Below, piece after piece: positions 39,127 to 48,879 of a stretch of DNA of 64,000 bases. This DNA comes from an uncultured Gammaproteobacteria bacterium (GTDB lineage: Bacteria; Pseudomonadota; Gammaproteobacteria; Arenicellales; CAJQKF01), in contig CAJQKF010000058.1 in the NCBI GenBank assembly GCA_905478855.1, forward strand, positions 1-64,000. Direction: 5' to 3'. A model generated the notes under the pieces. That model did not search any database and had not been told where the DNA came from. It saw nothing but the letters and a program-made list of their open reading frames with translations. Each line of letters opens with the position of its first letter. Within the stretch, counting starts at the first letter, position 1. The translations under genes were made by a program, and so were the position numbers.

Positions 39127-39825
39127 CTATATACCAAGATAACGATCGAGTTGTTGTCGATTCCCTTGCAAATCTCCGCTGGTACCCGACCACACTATGC
39201 TACCTTTTTCGATAATATAGTGCCTGTCGGCAATACGCATCAAATCTTTCAGGTTTTTATCGACAATCAGAATAGATTGCCCCATAGCTTTTAGCCGGGA
39301 CAGGCAATTCCAAATTTTGGTTCGAATTAATGGTGCTAGACCTTCGGTTGCTTCATCAAGAATTAACAATGAGGGATTCATCAATAGCGCTCTGGCAATT
39401 GCTAACATTTGCTGTTCACCACCGGATAATAGGTTTCCCATTACCGAAAGTCTTCCCACTAATTCTGGGAACATTTCCAGAACCCCATCTACGGTCCAAC
39501 CTTTCTCACCGGTACAATGAACCTGAGTTGCGATTAGGTTCTCTCTCACGCTTAAGTTGGGAAAGATCTGCCGTCCTTCCGGAACTAAACCGATACCAAG
39601 TTGGGCCACGGTATACGATGGAAGACCTCGTATTGAACGTTCTTTAAAATTTACAGTACCTGCCATTGACGGTACGATACCCATAATAGAATTAATTGTC
39701 GTGGTTTTACCCATACCGTTGCGGCCAAGCAATGATACGACCTCGGATTTCCCCACAGAAAACTCCATGCCAAACAGAATCTGACTGGTTCCGTAACTGG
39801 TCTCCAGTCCGTTTATTGATAACAT
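39127..39825 (-). CDS. livF: Branched-chain-type ABC transporter ATP-binding protein LivF
   Basis: The 232-residue ATPase has LLGRNGMGKTTTINSI (Walker A), LLSGGEQQMLAIARAL (signature) and LLILDEATEGLAP (Walker B). The ATG giving MLSINGLETSYG matches the usual family start; an in-frame GTG lies six bases upstream. Ten bases separate it from the livG stop. It powers the five-gene importer together with LivG. The signature and order suggest the HAAT family; the ligand is not certain. Confidence 0.92.
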   Translation of the reverse strand: MLSINGLETSYGTSQILFGMEFSVGKSEVVSLLGRNGMGKTTTINSIMGIVPSMAGTVNFKERSIRGLPSYTVAQLGIGLVPEGRQIFPNLSVRENLIATQVHCTGEKGWTVDGVLEMFPELVGRLSVMGNLLSGGEQQMLAIARALLMNPSLLILDEATEGLAPLIRTKIWNCLSRLKAMGQSILIVDKNLKDLMRIADRHYIIEKGSIVWSGTSGDLQGNRQQLDRYLGI

Positions 39826-39834
39826 ATGCACACT

Positions 39835-40575
39835 CTACTCATCACCAAGATACGCCCGTCTCACTTGCTTATCGTCCCTAATTTGCTCGGGGCTACCACT
39901 GGCGATGATATTACCTTCCACCAGAACGCTAATTCGGTCTGCTAATTTAAAGACAGCATCCATATCGTGTTCGATCAATAATATTCCAGTCCCTCCTTTA
40001 ATAGAGGAGATAAAATCAATCATTTTTATACTCTCATCCGAACCCATGCCAGCCATAGGCTCATCCAATAGTAATAGTTTCGGTCGCATTGCTAGTGCCA
40101 TAGCAACTTCTAACTGACGTCGTTCACCGTGAGAGAGTTCGGTAGTTCGATGTAAAGATCGGCTTTGTAAGCCAACATTAACTAAAATCTCGTGAGATGT
40201 TTCAGTTAATTCTTGTTGTGCTGAAACCGGCTGCCAAAAGCGAAAAGAATGCCCACTTTGTGCCTGTACGGATAGCATTACGTTCTCAATGACACTCATA
40301 TTATCAATGACACTCGTAATTTGAAAAGAGCGTGCCATTCCTAGTCTCGCACGTTTATGCATGGGCAATCGCGTTATGTTCTTACCGTCCAAATAAACAG
40401 TACCACTATCACTTTCAAGATCACCAGTTAGCTGTGAAATCAACGTGGTTTTTCCTGCACCATTTGGTCCAATAATCGCGTGTAATTCTCCTTTTTCGAC
40501 ACGGATACTTACATCACATGTTGCACTTATACCGCCAAAACTCTTGTGCAAGTTATTTACTTCAAGAAGTGCCAC
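39835..40575 (-). CDS. livG: Branched-chain-type ABC transporter ATP-binding protein LivG
   Basis: The 246-residue ATPase has AIIGPNGAGKTTLISQL (Walker A), LSHGERRQLEVAMALAM (signature) and LLLDEPMAGMGSDE (Walker B), and the IRDDKQVRRAYLGDE ending of the LivG type. It starts at a GTG that shares one base with the livM stop codon, so translation is coupled. Confidence 0.93.
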   Translation of the reverse strand: MALLEVNNLHKSFGGISATCDVSIRVEKGELHAIIGPNGAGKTTLISQLTGDLESDSGTVYLDGKNITRLPMHKRARLGMARSFQITSVIDNMSVIENVMLSVQAQSGHSFRFWQPVSAQQELTETSHEILVNVGLQSRSLHRTTELSHGERRQLEVAMALAMRPKLLLLDEPMAGMGSDESIKMIDFISSIKGGTGILLIEHDMDAVFKLADRISVLVEGNIIASGSPEQIRDDKQVRRAYLGDE

Positions 40576-41528
40576 TACTTATCACTCCGCGAAAACTTGC
40601 TTAACAATCCATCAAGTCCACCTCGCACAAAAAGCACAACTGCGACTAGAAACAAACCAAAATATAACTGCCAATAAATAGTAAAGCCAGATAACACTTC
40701 CTCAATTAGAACAAACGCAGCTGTTCCAAGTACTGGTCCAAACAATGATCCTGCTCCACCTAACACAACCATAAATATAAGTTCGCCGGAACGGGTCCAG
40801 TCCATCATTTCGGGACTAATAAAATTAGTAAAGTTTCCAAGCAACCAACCTGCCACACCACACATAACTCCCGCGATTACAAAGCATAGTAGCCGGTATC
40901 GAAAAGTTGGAAAGCCGAGTGATTGCATTCTGGAGTCATTAACAGCGCTTCCTCTAATTACCATTCCGAATCTGGAATTCACTAATCGATGAATGATAAA
41001 AAGAAAAAACAGCAAAATGAAGAAACAGAGATAATACATTGAAACAGAGTTTTCCAATGAAAATCCAAAAGGCAATTCGCTCCGCAAATCGATCACTAAT
41101 CCATCATCAGCGCCATATTCCTCGATACTCACTAAGGCAAAAAACATCATTTGCGCAAAAGCTAGTGTAATCATTATGAAATAAACACCTTTTGTCCGTA
41201 GACACACATACCCGGTCAGCAATGAAAACGATCCACAGGCAATAATGGTAATGGCTAATTGATATAGCCCATCGTACTCTCCATAGTAGGCAGGAATACC
41301 TATACTATATGCGCCTATACCCAAGTAAGCGGCGTGACCAAAACTGATCATTCCACCATAACCGAGAATCAAATTAAGACTCGCCGCAGCGATAGCCAAA
41401 ATGACCATACGGGTTACTAAATCCAGATAAAACGGTTTATCGATCCAATCGATGATAAATGGAGCAAATGCCAGAAGTAACAAAATTGCCACCACGACCC
41501 CGCCGTGAAGTTTTAAACCTGCAATCAT
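40575..41528 (-). CDS. livM: Branched-chain-type ABC transporter permease LivM
   Basis: This 317-residue membrane protein has around ten hydrophobic segments. The family marker LNLILGYGGMISFGHAAYLGIGAY lies near residues 50-75, and AGVMCGVAGWLLGNF and MVVLGGAGSLFGPVLGTA form the EAA-type loop region. It forms the channel with LivH. Confidence 0.93.
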   Translation of the reverse strand: MIAGLKLHGGVVVAILLLLAFAPFIIDWIDKPFYLDLVTRMVILAIAAASLNLILGYGGMISFGHAAYLGIGAYSIGIPAYYGEYDGLYQLAITIIACGSFSLLTGYVCLRTKGVYFIMITLAFAQMMFFALVSIEEYGADDGLVIDLRSELPFGFSLENSVSMYYLCFFILLFFLFIIHRLVNSRFGMVIRGSAVNDSRMQSLGFPTFRYRLLCFVIAGVMCGVAGWLLGNFTNFISPEMMDWTRSGELIFMVVLGGAGSLFGPVLGTAAFVLIEEVLSGFTIYWQLYFGLFLVAVVLFVRGGLDGLLSKFSRSDK

Positions 41529-41583
41529 CTGTTTAAACTACTCATATCAATCTGCAACACTATTTATATTTATATATTAGAAA

Positions 41584-42507
41584 TTAGCGAGTTTTCGGAG
41601 GGAACAAACCTTGTGGTCGAAAAAAAAGTATAGCCGCCATTAGTATATATACCAACATAGCTGACAAAGCTGGTGCCGATGTTTCAGCAGCCTGATTAGA
41701 GACAACTAACTTCATTAAGTCGTCAAGAAAACTCCGGCCCATTGTATCAATAAGCCCAACTATTAACGAAGCGATTAAAGCCCCACGTATCGAACCTATT
41801 CCACCAATAATAATAACCACGAACGCAATGAGTAGTACGTCGCTGCCCATACCAATACTTGCTTCAGTAATGGGCGCAATAATCATTCCGGCAAAACCCG
41901 CCAGCATGGCCCCTGTTGCAAAAACATAACGAAACAACTGATTAATATTAACACCTAAAGCCGAAATCATTGTCCGATTTGAAGCACCTGCCCGAATTAA
42001 CATTCCAGTCTTTGTGCGTACAATAACAAAGTACAATCCAATTGCCACGGTTATGCCAGAAAAAATAATGAGCAATCGGTAAAGTGGAAAATCAACAAAA
42101 CCAAACAAATTGACTTGGCCGTTCATCCAGTTTGGTAACGGATAAGATATACCCGCTGGACCCCATAGCATATGCACCAAAGTATCAAAGACTAGAATCA
42201 GTCCAAAGGTCGCAAGAACCTGATCAAGATGGTCCCTATGATAAAGATGACAAATAAACACGCGCTCAATAAGATAGCCAACAATAAATGTAGCAGGTAA
42301 AGCCAGAGCTATCGCGATCAAAAAAGAATCCAGTGCAAGAGTCAATGAAGCGCAGATAAAAGCTCCAATCATATATAATGCACCATGGGCTAAATTAACG
42401 AAATCCATGATCCCAAAAACTAAAGTTAATCCGGCAGCAACTAAAAACAGTAGCACTCCCAATTGGATACCATTCAGTAACTGTACGACAACAAGCGCCC
42501 CGTCCAT
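41584..42507 (-). CDS. livH: Branched-chain-type ABC transporter permease LivH
   Basis: This 307-residue permease has LTLVFGIMDFVNLAHGALYMIGA, IERVFICHLYHRDHLDQVLATFGL and FVVIIIGGIGSIRGALIASLIVGL, all characteristic of LivH-type subunits. A hairpin terminator separates it from the upstream binding-protein gene, suggesting lower expression than the receptor. Confidence 0.93.
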   Translation of the reverse strand: MDGALVVVQLLNGIQLGVLLFLVAAGLTLVFGIMDFVNLAHGALYMIGAFICASLTLALDSFLIAIALALPATFIVGYLIERVFICHLYHRDHLDQVLATFGLILVFDTLVHMLWGPAGISYPLPNWMNGQVNLFGFVDFPLYRLLIIFSGITVAIGLYFVIVRTKTGMLIRAGASNRTMISALGVNINQLFRYVFATGAMLAGFAGMIIAPITEASIGMGSDVLLIAFVVIIIGGIGSIRGALIASLIVGLIDTMGRSFLDDLMKLVVSNQAAETSAPALSAMLVYILMAAILFFRPQGLFPPKTR

Positions 42508-42540
42508 CTCTAAATAACCCCTTATCTATTAATCAAAACT

Positions 42541-42570
42541 AAAAGGGGGCAATCAAGCCCCCCCTTTTTG
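42541..42570 (-). terminator. Terminator/attenuator between ABC receptor and permease genes
   Basis: The stem AAAGGGGGC / GCCCCCCTTT has a six-base loop, with A and T tracts on the two sides. Located after the receptor stop on the minus strand, it would limit read-through into livH, a common way of making excess receptor. Confidence 0.88.
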
Positions 42571-42588
42571 TTTGTTTAAATTGCTTAA

Positions 42589-43773
42589 CTAAAGCGGACA
42601 TTCACTTACATATGTGTCTTGATGATTTTCGTAAATAGTATCAACAATCTTAGTCGTCCAGTTACCATCAGCATCTACGACGGCCTCACGTAAGTAAAAG
42701 TTTTGAATCGGAAAATGATTTTTCCCATAACTATAAGGACCACGCACGGAAGGATAATCAGCCTTCTCCATCGCAGCTCTCATTCCGTTCATATTTGAAA
42801 GATCTCCATTGACAGCCTCGACAGCACTTTTAATAAGAAAAACCGTATCATAAGACTGAGCTGCATAGAACGAAGGATAGGTTCCGTATTTTTCCTTAAA
42901 GGAACTAACAAATTTCTTGTTTTGAGCGTTATCAAGATCTGGAGACCAGAACTGAGTAGCCAGTGAACCCAACACGCCCTCTAACTTACCTGCCTGCAAT
43001 TTCGGAAGGCTAATCGCATCAACTGTAAAAACGGTATACAGTTTGGTTGACTCGGAAAGGCCAGACTGTTGGTACTGCTTTATAAATGCGCCGCCTGCTT
43101 TACCGGGATAAAATACAAATAATGCTTCCGCACCGGAAGATTTAACTTTTGCTAATTCGGCCGAAAAATCGAGTTGAGCATCTTTACCCCACTTCGTTAG
43201 ATCTTTACCAACAATGGTCCCATTAAAAGTTCGTTCGACACCAGCCGACATATTTTTCCCAGCTGCATAGTTTGGCGCCATTATGTACAGATTCTTAACA
43301 CCATTGCGATTTAGAACTTCCCCCATAGCCATTGGGGTTTGATCATTTTGCCATGATGTGGAGAAAAAATTCTCATGACATAACTTACCGGCAATCTGAC
43401 TTGGCCCAGCATTCGAACTGATGAGAAATTTACCCGCGTCCAGAGCTGATTTTCTCGAAGCTAATAAAACATGGGACCAGATAAATCCTGCAACGAAATC
43501 AACATCGTCAGATTTAACTAACTTGTCGGTTTTTTGTTTTCCGATTTCTGGCTTAAAGCCATCATCTTCAAAAATCATCTCAACATCGAGATCACCCATT
43601 TTTGAACCAATGTGCTCCATCGCTAAATCGACGGCATTTTTCATATCATTACCGATAACGGCAGCGCCAGTTGTAAGCGTTGTGACGAAACCGATTTTAA
43701 CTGAGTCGGCGGCAAAAGCTGGAGCTGAAATCAACCCACAAACTGCAGCCGCTAATAGTGCTTTTTTAAACAT
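42589..43773 (-). CDS. Periplasmic ABC substrate-binding protein (LivJ-like)
   Basis: The 394-residue type-I periplasmic-binding protein has a signal peptide ending SAPAFA/AD and then VKIGFVTTLTTGAAVIGNDMKNAVDLA. GGAGG precedes the ATG. It feeds the LivHMGF components downstream. The sequence resembles receptors annotated for aromatic or branched acids as much as amino-acid receptors, and the upstream acyl-CoA thioesterase hints at a carboxylic-acid ligand, but this is a guess. The mature chain has Cys in KLCHENF and a final Cys, possibly a disulfide. Confidence 0.9.
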   Translation of the reverse strand: MFKKALLAAAVCGLISAPAFAADSVKIGFVTTLTTGAAVIGNDMKNAVDLAMEHIGSKMGDLDVEMIFEDDGFKPEIGKQKTDKLVKSDDVDFVAGFIWSHVLLASRKSALDAGKFLISSNAGPSQIAGKLCHENFFSTSWQNDQTPMAMGEVLNRNGVKNLYIMAPNYAAGKNMSAGVERTFNGTIVGKDLTKWGKDAQLDFSAELAKVKSSGAEALFVFYPGKAGGAFIKQYQQSGLSESTKLYTVFTVDAISLPKLQAGKLEGVLGSLATQFWSPDLDNAQNKKFVSSFKEKYGTYPSFYAAQSYDTVFLIKSAVEAVNGDLSNMNGMRAAMEKADYPSVRGPYSYGKNHFPIQNFYLREAVVDADGNWTTKIVDTIYENHQDTYVSECPL

Positions 43774-43907
43774 ACTTCCTCCAAGTTAACTTAAAACGCG
43801 GGATTTTTTGAGAAACCTCATAATTCATTAAAACTAAAAAGAACTAGAACAAGGTTTTATATAATACCAACAAGCATTAGTTTATCCTCAGCGGCAATAA
43901 AGTTCCA

Positions 43908-44342
43908 CTACCCGTTGAAGCAAAGTCGAGTTCGTATCTTATTTGGGATTACCGCGGCCTGTAACTGACCAGAGTCTCCAATCACCCCTAGAATTCGGGT
44001 TTCTTCTCCTCTAACAACCTCTTGATTATCGCTTCGAATAACATGCTCGATGAGTAAGGTCTTTCGGGAAATGGAGCTAACAGTAGATTCAATACTAAGC
44101 TTATCAGCTATACGAGAAGGTCGTAGAAAATCAGCTTTGGCACCAACCAATGGAAATCCTATTGAATTAAACTGTTCACGGAGTTCCGAAAAACCTAGAC
44201 CTACGCTACTAAATAAATGGTGACTGGCATTATCAAACCAACGGTAGTAATTAGGATAGTACACAATATCGGCAGCATCGCAATCACCCCACTGCACTTC
44301 ATATTCGTATACCGACTTAATTCCATCTGAAAGCATATTCAT
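43908..44342 (-). CDS. Acyl-CoA thioesterase, 4-hydroxybenzoyl-CoA thioesterase family
   Basis: This 144-residue hot-dog-fold enzyme has the 4HBT signature VQWGDCDAADIVYYPNYYRWFDNA, including the catalytic Asp, near residues 17-40. It hydrolyses an acyl- or aroyl-CoA. It starts directly at the dtd stop codon, and the ABC receptor gene follows 134 bp downstream. The link to an aromatic substrate is only suggestive; YbgC-like roles in envelope lipid metabolism are an alternative. Confidence 0.85.
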   Translation of the reverse strand: MNMLSDGIKSVYEYEVQWGDCDAADIVYYPNYYRWFDNASHHLFSSVGLGFSELREQFNSIGFPLVGAKADFLRPSRIADKLSIESTVSSISRKTLLIEHVIRSDNQEVVRGEETRILGVIGDSGQLQAAVIPNKIRTRLCFNG

Positions 44343-44783
44343 TTAAAACTCCAACATTAATGTAAAGGGACCATCGTTTACTAATGATACTTTCATGTCG
44401 GCACCAAATACTCCCTTCTCTAGCACCCCAGAAAAGTCTGCTTCAAATTGAAGTAAAAAACTTTCAAAATACACTTTTGCGAGAGCGGCAGGCATCGACT
44501 CGACAAAATCTGGTCTACGGCCACGTTTAGTATTAGCATAAAGAGTAAATTGGGGAACAACTAGAATTTGCCCACCTGTTTCGATGATAGAATTTTGTAA
44601 TTTACCACTTGAATCCTCAAACACACGCAAGTTAATAACTTTACTTACGACACGTTGCAGATCAATCTTCTGGTCTTCACAAGAGAATCCGACGAGCAAC
44701 AACAATCCAGATCCAATATTTCCAACTATCTGCTTATCAACCCACACACCTGCCTCAAGAACTCGCTGCAATAATATTTTCAA
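44343..44783 (-). CDS. dtd: D-aminoacyl-tRNA deacylase
   Basis: The 146-residue protein begins MKILLQRVLEAGVWVD. It has LLVGFSCEDQ, the substrate-site motif as PQFTLYANTKRGRRPDF (Pro where many homologues have Ser), and NDGPFTLMLEF at the C-terminus. It removes D-amino acids and mischarged Gly from tRNA. The start is TTG, preceded by GGTGGA. It lies downstream of pnp and its terminator. Confidence 0.94.
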   Translation of the reverse strand: MKILLQRVLEAGVWVDKQIVGNIGSGLLLLVGFSCEDQKIDLQRVVSKVINLRVFEDSSGKLQNSIIETGGQILVVPQFTLYANTKRGRRPDFVESMPAALAKVYFESFLLQFEADFSGVLEKGVFGADMKVSLVNDGPFTLMLEF

Positions 44784-44808
44784 CTTTTAATCCACCAGAA
44801 TAAAAAAA

Positions 44809-44828
44809 GGGGCCTAACTGGCCCCTTT
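44809..44828 (-). terminator. Terminator after pnp
   Basis: The hairpin GGGGCC-TAACT-GGCCCC has TTT on one side and an A-run on the other. On the minus strand it follows the pnp stop by about 22 bp and is followed by a T-run, so it would end the rpsO-pnp message. Confidence 0.85.
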
Positions 44829-44850
44829 CTGCAAAGTACTACGAAACAAC

Positions 44851-46941
44851 TTACTCTTCTTCAGTAATTGCCTTCATGCTCAAGCGAATACGGCCTTGCT
44901 TATCCACTTCTAGCACCTTAACTCGAACTACGTCACCTTCTGTAAGTTCGTCAGTAACATTATTCACGCGCTCGTTACTAATCTGAGAAATATGCACAAG
45001 CCCGTCTCTTCCTGGAAGAATATTAACGAAAGCGCCAAAATCCATCAGTTTTACAACTTTACCTTCGTAAATCGTACCAACTTCTACATCCGCTGTGATC
45101 TGCTCGATACGATGCTGAGCTGCCTGCGCCGCTGCCAGATCCGCAGTAGCGATGCGTACAGTACCATCATCATCTATATCGATCTGAGCACCTGTTTCTT
45201 CTGAAATTGAACGGATAGTTGTACCACCCTTACCAATTACGTCACGAATTTTATCGGAACTGATTTTCATGGTAAGAATACGGGGAGCATAATCTGACAT
45301 TTCTTCACGAGGCTTATCCAACACTTTGGACATCTCGCCTAGAATATGTAATCGCCCATCACGCGCCTGGCTCAAAGCTTGTTCCATTATTTCGCTGTTG
45401 ATGCCCTCAATTTTAATGTCCATCTGAAGCGCAGTAATACCTTCTGAAGTACCGGCTACCTTGAAATCCATATCCCCTAAGTGATCTTCATCACCCAGTA
45501 TGTCAGTCAAAACAGAGAATCGTTCACCTTCCTTAATAAGTCCCATCGCAACACCTGCAACAGGAGCCTTTACAGTAACACCAGCATCCATCATTGCCAT
45601 ACTCGCACCACATACTGTGGCCATTGAGGATGAACCATTTGATTCCGTAATTTCGGATACCACACGTATGGTATATGGAAATGTTCCTTCTTCCGGGAGA
45701 ACCGCCATTACTGCCCGTTTAGCTAACTTCCCATGGCCAATTTCACGACGTTTTGGACTTCCAACTCGTCCGGTTTCACCGACGGAATACGGAGGGAAAT
45801 TATAGTGCAATAGAAAGCCATCGCGATAATCACCTTCCAAGGCATCAATAATTTGCGAGTCCCGATCAGTTCCTAGAGTTGTCACCACTAGTGCTTGTGT
45901 TTCACCACGAGTAAACAGAACAGATCCATGAGTTCTTGGTAACACACCGGTGCGTATAGTAATTGGTCGAACCGTAGTTAGATCACGACCATCTATTCTC
46001 GGCTCGTTATCGAGAATTCGACCACGAACAACAGATTTCTCCAATGATTTAAGTGCTGATTTCACGTCATCAAGTGTGCCATCAGCAGAGTCCGCATTGA
46101 CCAATTCGGCGCAAACACGCTCTTTGAGTTCAGATACCTTGTCTTGTCTGGCTGTCTTCTCAGCTACTTGATAGGCTTTTGCCATATCGTCTGCAGCCAT
46201 GCTTGCCACCTGCTCATTGACTTCGGAGTTCTTTTCGTCAGCAATCCAATCCCAACGCTCAGCCCCCGCTTCCGCGACTAATTCTTTAATTGTAGAAATT
46301 GCACGTTGCATTTCTTGATGGCCAAAGACTACTGCACCGAGCATTTGCTCTTCAGTAAGTACTTTTGCCTCGGACTCAACCATTAATACTGCTTTTTCAG
46401 TTCCTGCAACAACTAAGTCGAGAAGAGACTCTTCCGCCAACTGCGTTTTTGATGGATTCAGTATATATTCACCATCAATATAGCCAATCCTAGCACCACC
46501 GATTGGACCGTTGAAAGGAACACCGGAAAGCGATAATGCTGCAGATGCACCAATCATAGCGACAATATCCGGGTTTATTTCCGGATCAACTGACATAACA
46601 GTACAAACAATTTGCACTTCATTATTAAAGCCGTCCGCAAATAACGGTCTAACTGGACGATCAATTAATCGTGCAGTTAAGATTGCTTTCTCGGATGGAC
46701 GACCTTCACGCTTGAAAAATCCGCCTGGGATTTTTCCATTGGCATAGGTACGTTCTTCGTAGTCAACAGTTAACGGAAAAAAGTCTTTTCCAGAACTATT
46801 TCTGGATGCAACAACTGTTACTAAAACAGTTGTGTCCCCCATTTTTGCAATAACAGAACCACTAGCCTGTTTAGCAATTTCACCTGTTTCGAGGGTAACC
46901 TCATGGTTACCATACTGAAAAGATTTTACAACGCGCGTCAC
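44851..46941 (-). CDS. pnp: Polynucleotide phosphorylase
   Basis: The 696-residue enzyme has two RNase PH-like domains ([39 protein letters not shown]), a helical linker, a KH domain ([21 protein letters not shown]) and an S1 domain ([24 protein letters not shown]). It degrades RNA 3'-5' using phosphate. The start is GTG. It is the last gene of the metY-rimP-nusA-infB-rbfA-truB-rpsO-pnp block. Confidence 0.97.
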   Translation of the reverse strand: MTRVVKSFQYGNHEVTLETGEIAKQASGSVIAKMGDTTVLVTVVASRNSSGKDFFPLTVDYEERTYANGKIPGGFFKREGRPSEKAILTARLIDRPVRPLFADGFNNEVQIVCTVMSVDPEINPDIVAMIGASAALSLSGVPFNGPIGGARIGYIDGEYILNPSKTQLAEESLLDLVVAGTEKAVLMVESEAKVLTEEQMLGAVVFGHQEMQRAISTIKELVAEAGAERWDWIADEKNSEVNEQVASMAADDMAKAYQVAEKTARQDKVSELKERVCAELVNADSADGTLDDVKSALKSLEKSVVRGRILDNEPRIDGRDLTTVRPITIRTGVLPRTHGSVLFTRGETQALVVTTLGTDRDSQIIDALEGDYRDGFLLHYNFPPYSVGETGRVGSPKRREIGHGKLAKRAVMAVLPEEGTFPYTIRVVSEITESNGSSSMATVCGASMAMMDAGVTVKAPVAGVAMGLIKEGERFSVLTDILGDEDHLGDMDFKVAGTSEGITALQMDIKIEGINSEIMEQALSQARDGRLHILGEMSKVLDKPREEMSDYAPRILTMKISSDKIRDVIGKGGTTIRSISEETGAQIDIDDDGTVRIATADLAAAQAAQHRIEQITADVEVGTIYEGKVVKLMDFGAFVNILPGRDGLVHISQISNERVNNVTDELTEGDVVRVKVLEVDKQGRIRLSMKAITEEE

Positions 46942-47041
46942 GATATGTGCTCCGAGTAGTTCATCACCGAACGATCAGCCCTAGATGCGGGCGAAGTCAG
47001 CTAAATTATTGACCGGGGATGTTTAGATTTGTCGAGGTTGC

Positions 47042-47311
47042 TTACTTTCGCAGACCCAAACGAGAAATGAGTGATCGATATCGATCACCGTCTTTGGATT
47101 TCAAATAATCCAATAATTTTCGACGATGATTCACAAGCTTCAATAGACCCTGTCGGGAATGATGATCATGTATGTGAATTTTAAAGTGTTCCGTCAGATC
47201 CTTAATTCGCGCAGTCATAAGTGCAACTTGCACTTCTGGGGAACCCGTATCACTTGTACCGACCTGATAATCGCCGATAATGTCCGATTTTTGTGAAACC
47301 GTTAAGCTCAT
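47042..47311 (-). CDS. rpsO: 30S ribosomal protein S15
   Basis: This 89-residue protein has [44 protein letters not shown] and ends [10 protein letters not shown], full family length. It binds the 16S rRNA central domain. It lies 100 bp upstream of pnp in the conserved order, and a 155-bp AT-rich gap before it may hold its own promoter. Confidence 0.98.
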   Translation of the reverse strand: MSLTVSQKSDIIGDYQVGTSDTGSPEVQVALMTARIKDLTEHFKIHIHDHHSRQGLLKLVNHRRKLLDYLKSKDGDRYRSLISRLGLRK

Positions 47312-47466
47312 TGTAAATATATCTCTATTTAGTTACTTAAATCAAAATAATGACGTTCAAAGCGCCATAAGCAGACTCATTAAAAAATCATCCAATGACT
47401 CGGCAAAATTAAAACGGCGTATTCTAACCGCGAGGCACTACGATCTCAACCGAAATCTCCGTTATA

Positions 47467-48444
47467 TTAACGGTTTTCACTGAATTTTGTCCGAGTTGGT
47501 GATACAGAGTGGGTAAGATGTTGAAAAAGCCTTTTAGGTGCTACACGCCCGTCGTCAGTTACCGAACCTAAACCCAGAAAGCCATTGGCTTCCGAATAAA
47601 GCCGAACCCATCCCTCAGCAGGTAATCGAGCTGCACTCACAATCTGACCCCGTAACAAATAAAAAGTAGCATCAACTGAAAGATTCACTTTGGGAATATG
47701 AGCCAATCCAACATCTGAGGGCAAAACAAAGTTGTCCCGATGTTCTACTTCAGCAACTGCTTCTAATTGCTCAAGTGTAACAGATTGATCAATAGTTAGT
47801 TCCCCAACGCCAGTGCGACGTAATTCGATAACATGGCCACCAACACCTAACGCATTGCCTAAATCAACGGCAAGACTGCGAACATAGAAACCACGGGAAC
47901 AACTAATTTCTAGAACCACATCCCGTCCATCAAATTCGTGCAAGGTTAATTCGTAAACGCTAACATCTCTAGGCTCGCGTTCAATCTCAATACCTTGCCT
48001 AGCAAGCTTATATAGAGGCTGACCGTCTTTCTTTATTGCGGAAAACATCGGTGGCATTTGTTTGTAATCGCCACGAAATGCTTCAAGCGCTTTATGAATA
48101 TCTTCTACGGTAACACTAGCGCTACTGCTGGTGATAATTTCACCCTCACTATCCCCAGTTGTGGTCGTTTCGCCAAGACGTACTTTGGTAATATAACGCT
48201 TATCGGCATTAAGAAAAAAGCTTGACAACTTGGTAGTTTCCCCAAAGCACAATGGCAACAAGCCGGTAGCAATCGGATCTAAAGACCCAGTATGCCCTGC
48301 TTTTTTAGCATCAAGAAAAAATTTAGCCCTCTGTAACGCACCGTTAGAAGAAATTCCAGCGGGTTTATCGAGCAGTAAAAAACCATTGACATCACGACCC
48401 TTACTAGCGCCATTACCACGGGATCGGTTACGAGACTTTGACAT
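47467..48444 (-). CDS. truB: tRNA pseudouridine(55) synthase TruB
   Basis: The 325-residue protein has NGFLLLDKPAGISSN and the catalytic Asp in GHTGSLDPIATGLLPLCFGE, then ISCSRGFYVRSLAVDLG and a C-terminal PUA-like region. It makes pseudouridine 55 in the T loop. I chose the ATG giving MSKSRNRS; a TTG 27 bp upstream, overlapping rbfA, is also possible. The basic, Gly/Ser-rich start is not part of the core fold. Confidence 0.95.
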   Translation of the reverse strand: MSKSRNRSRGNGASKGRDVNGFLLLDKPAGISSNGALQRAKFFLDAKKAGHTGSLDPIATGLLPLCFGETTKLSSFFLNADKRYITKVRLGETTTTGDSEGEIITSSSASVTVEDIHKALEAFRGDYKQMPPMFSAIKKDGQPLYKLARQGIEIEREPRDVSVYELTLHEFDGRDVVLEISCSRGFYVRSLAVDLGNALGVGGHVIELRRTGVGELTIDQSVTLEQLEAVAEVEHRDNFVLPSDVGLAHIPKVNLSVDATFYLLRGQIVSAARLPAEGWVRLYSEANGFLGLGSVTDDGRVAPKRLFQHLTHSVSPTRTKFSENR

Positions 48445-48454
48445 AATATTTTTA

Positions 48455-48811
48455 TCAGTTTTCAGCGTCAATGACTGAATTTATTAGCTGCGTTAAATGG
48501 ATACCGCGTTCAATACTGGTGTCAACACGGAAATTAATAACTGGCGTGCTTTTCAGACGGATTCTAGAACTAAGCAGATAACGGATCTGGCGTTTAGCTT
48601 GGTTAAGCTCGACCTGTAACTCGTCGGCGGGATACTTAGCGCCGATACAGGTAAAGAAAATTGTCGCGTTACGTAAATCACGACTAATCGTGACTGCAGA
48701 AATGGATACCATTTTAAAACGTGGTTCATCCATTTCCTGTAATAGGATTATTGCAATTTCTCGTTTAATCAACTCGCCAACACGGCGTGTACGTTCGGTT
48801 TCCTGATACAT
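48455..48811 (-). CDS. rbfA: Ribosome-binding factor A
   Basis: This 118-residue KH-like protein has RTRRVGELIKREIAIILLQEM, VSISAVTISRDLRNATIFFT and LSSRIRLKSTPVINFRVDTSIERG. It supports late 30S maturation. It follows infB in the standard order, with a 68-bp gap. Confidence 0.97.
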   Translation of the reverse strand: MYQETERTRRVGELIKREIAIILLQEMDEPRFKMVSISAVTISRDLRNATIFFTCIGAKYPADELQVELNQAKRQIRYLLSSRIRLKSTPVINFRVDTSIERGIHLTQLINSVIDAEN

Positions 48812-48879
48812 AAGAGTTTCTACGCTCGATCAAAAATGGCTAATGACTTTACACTAAAGACCATTAGAGGAGTTCTTGA

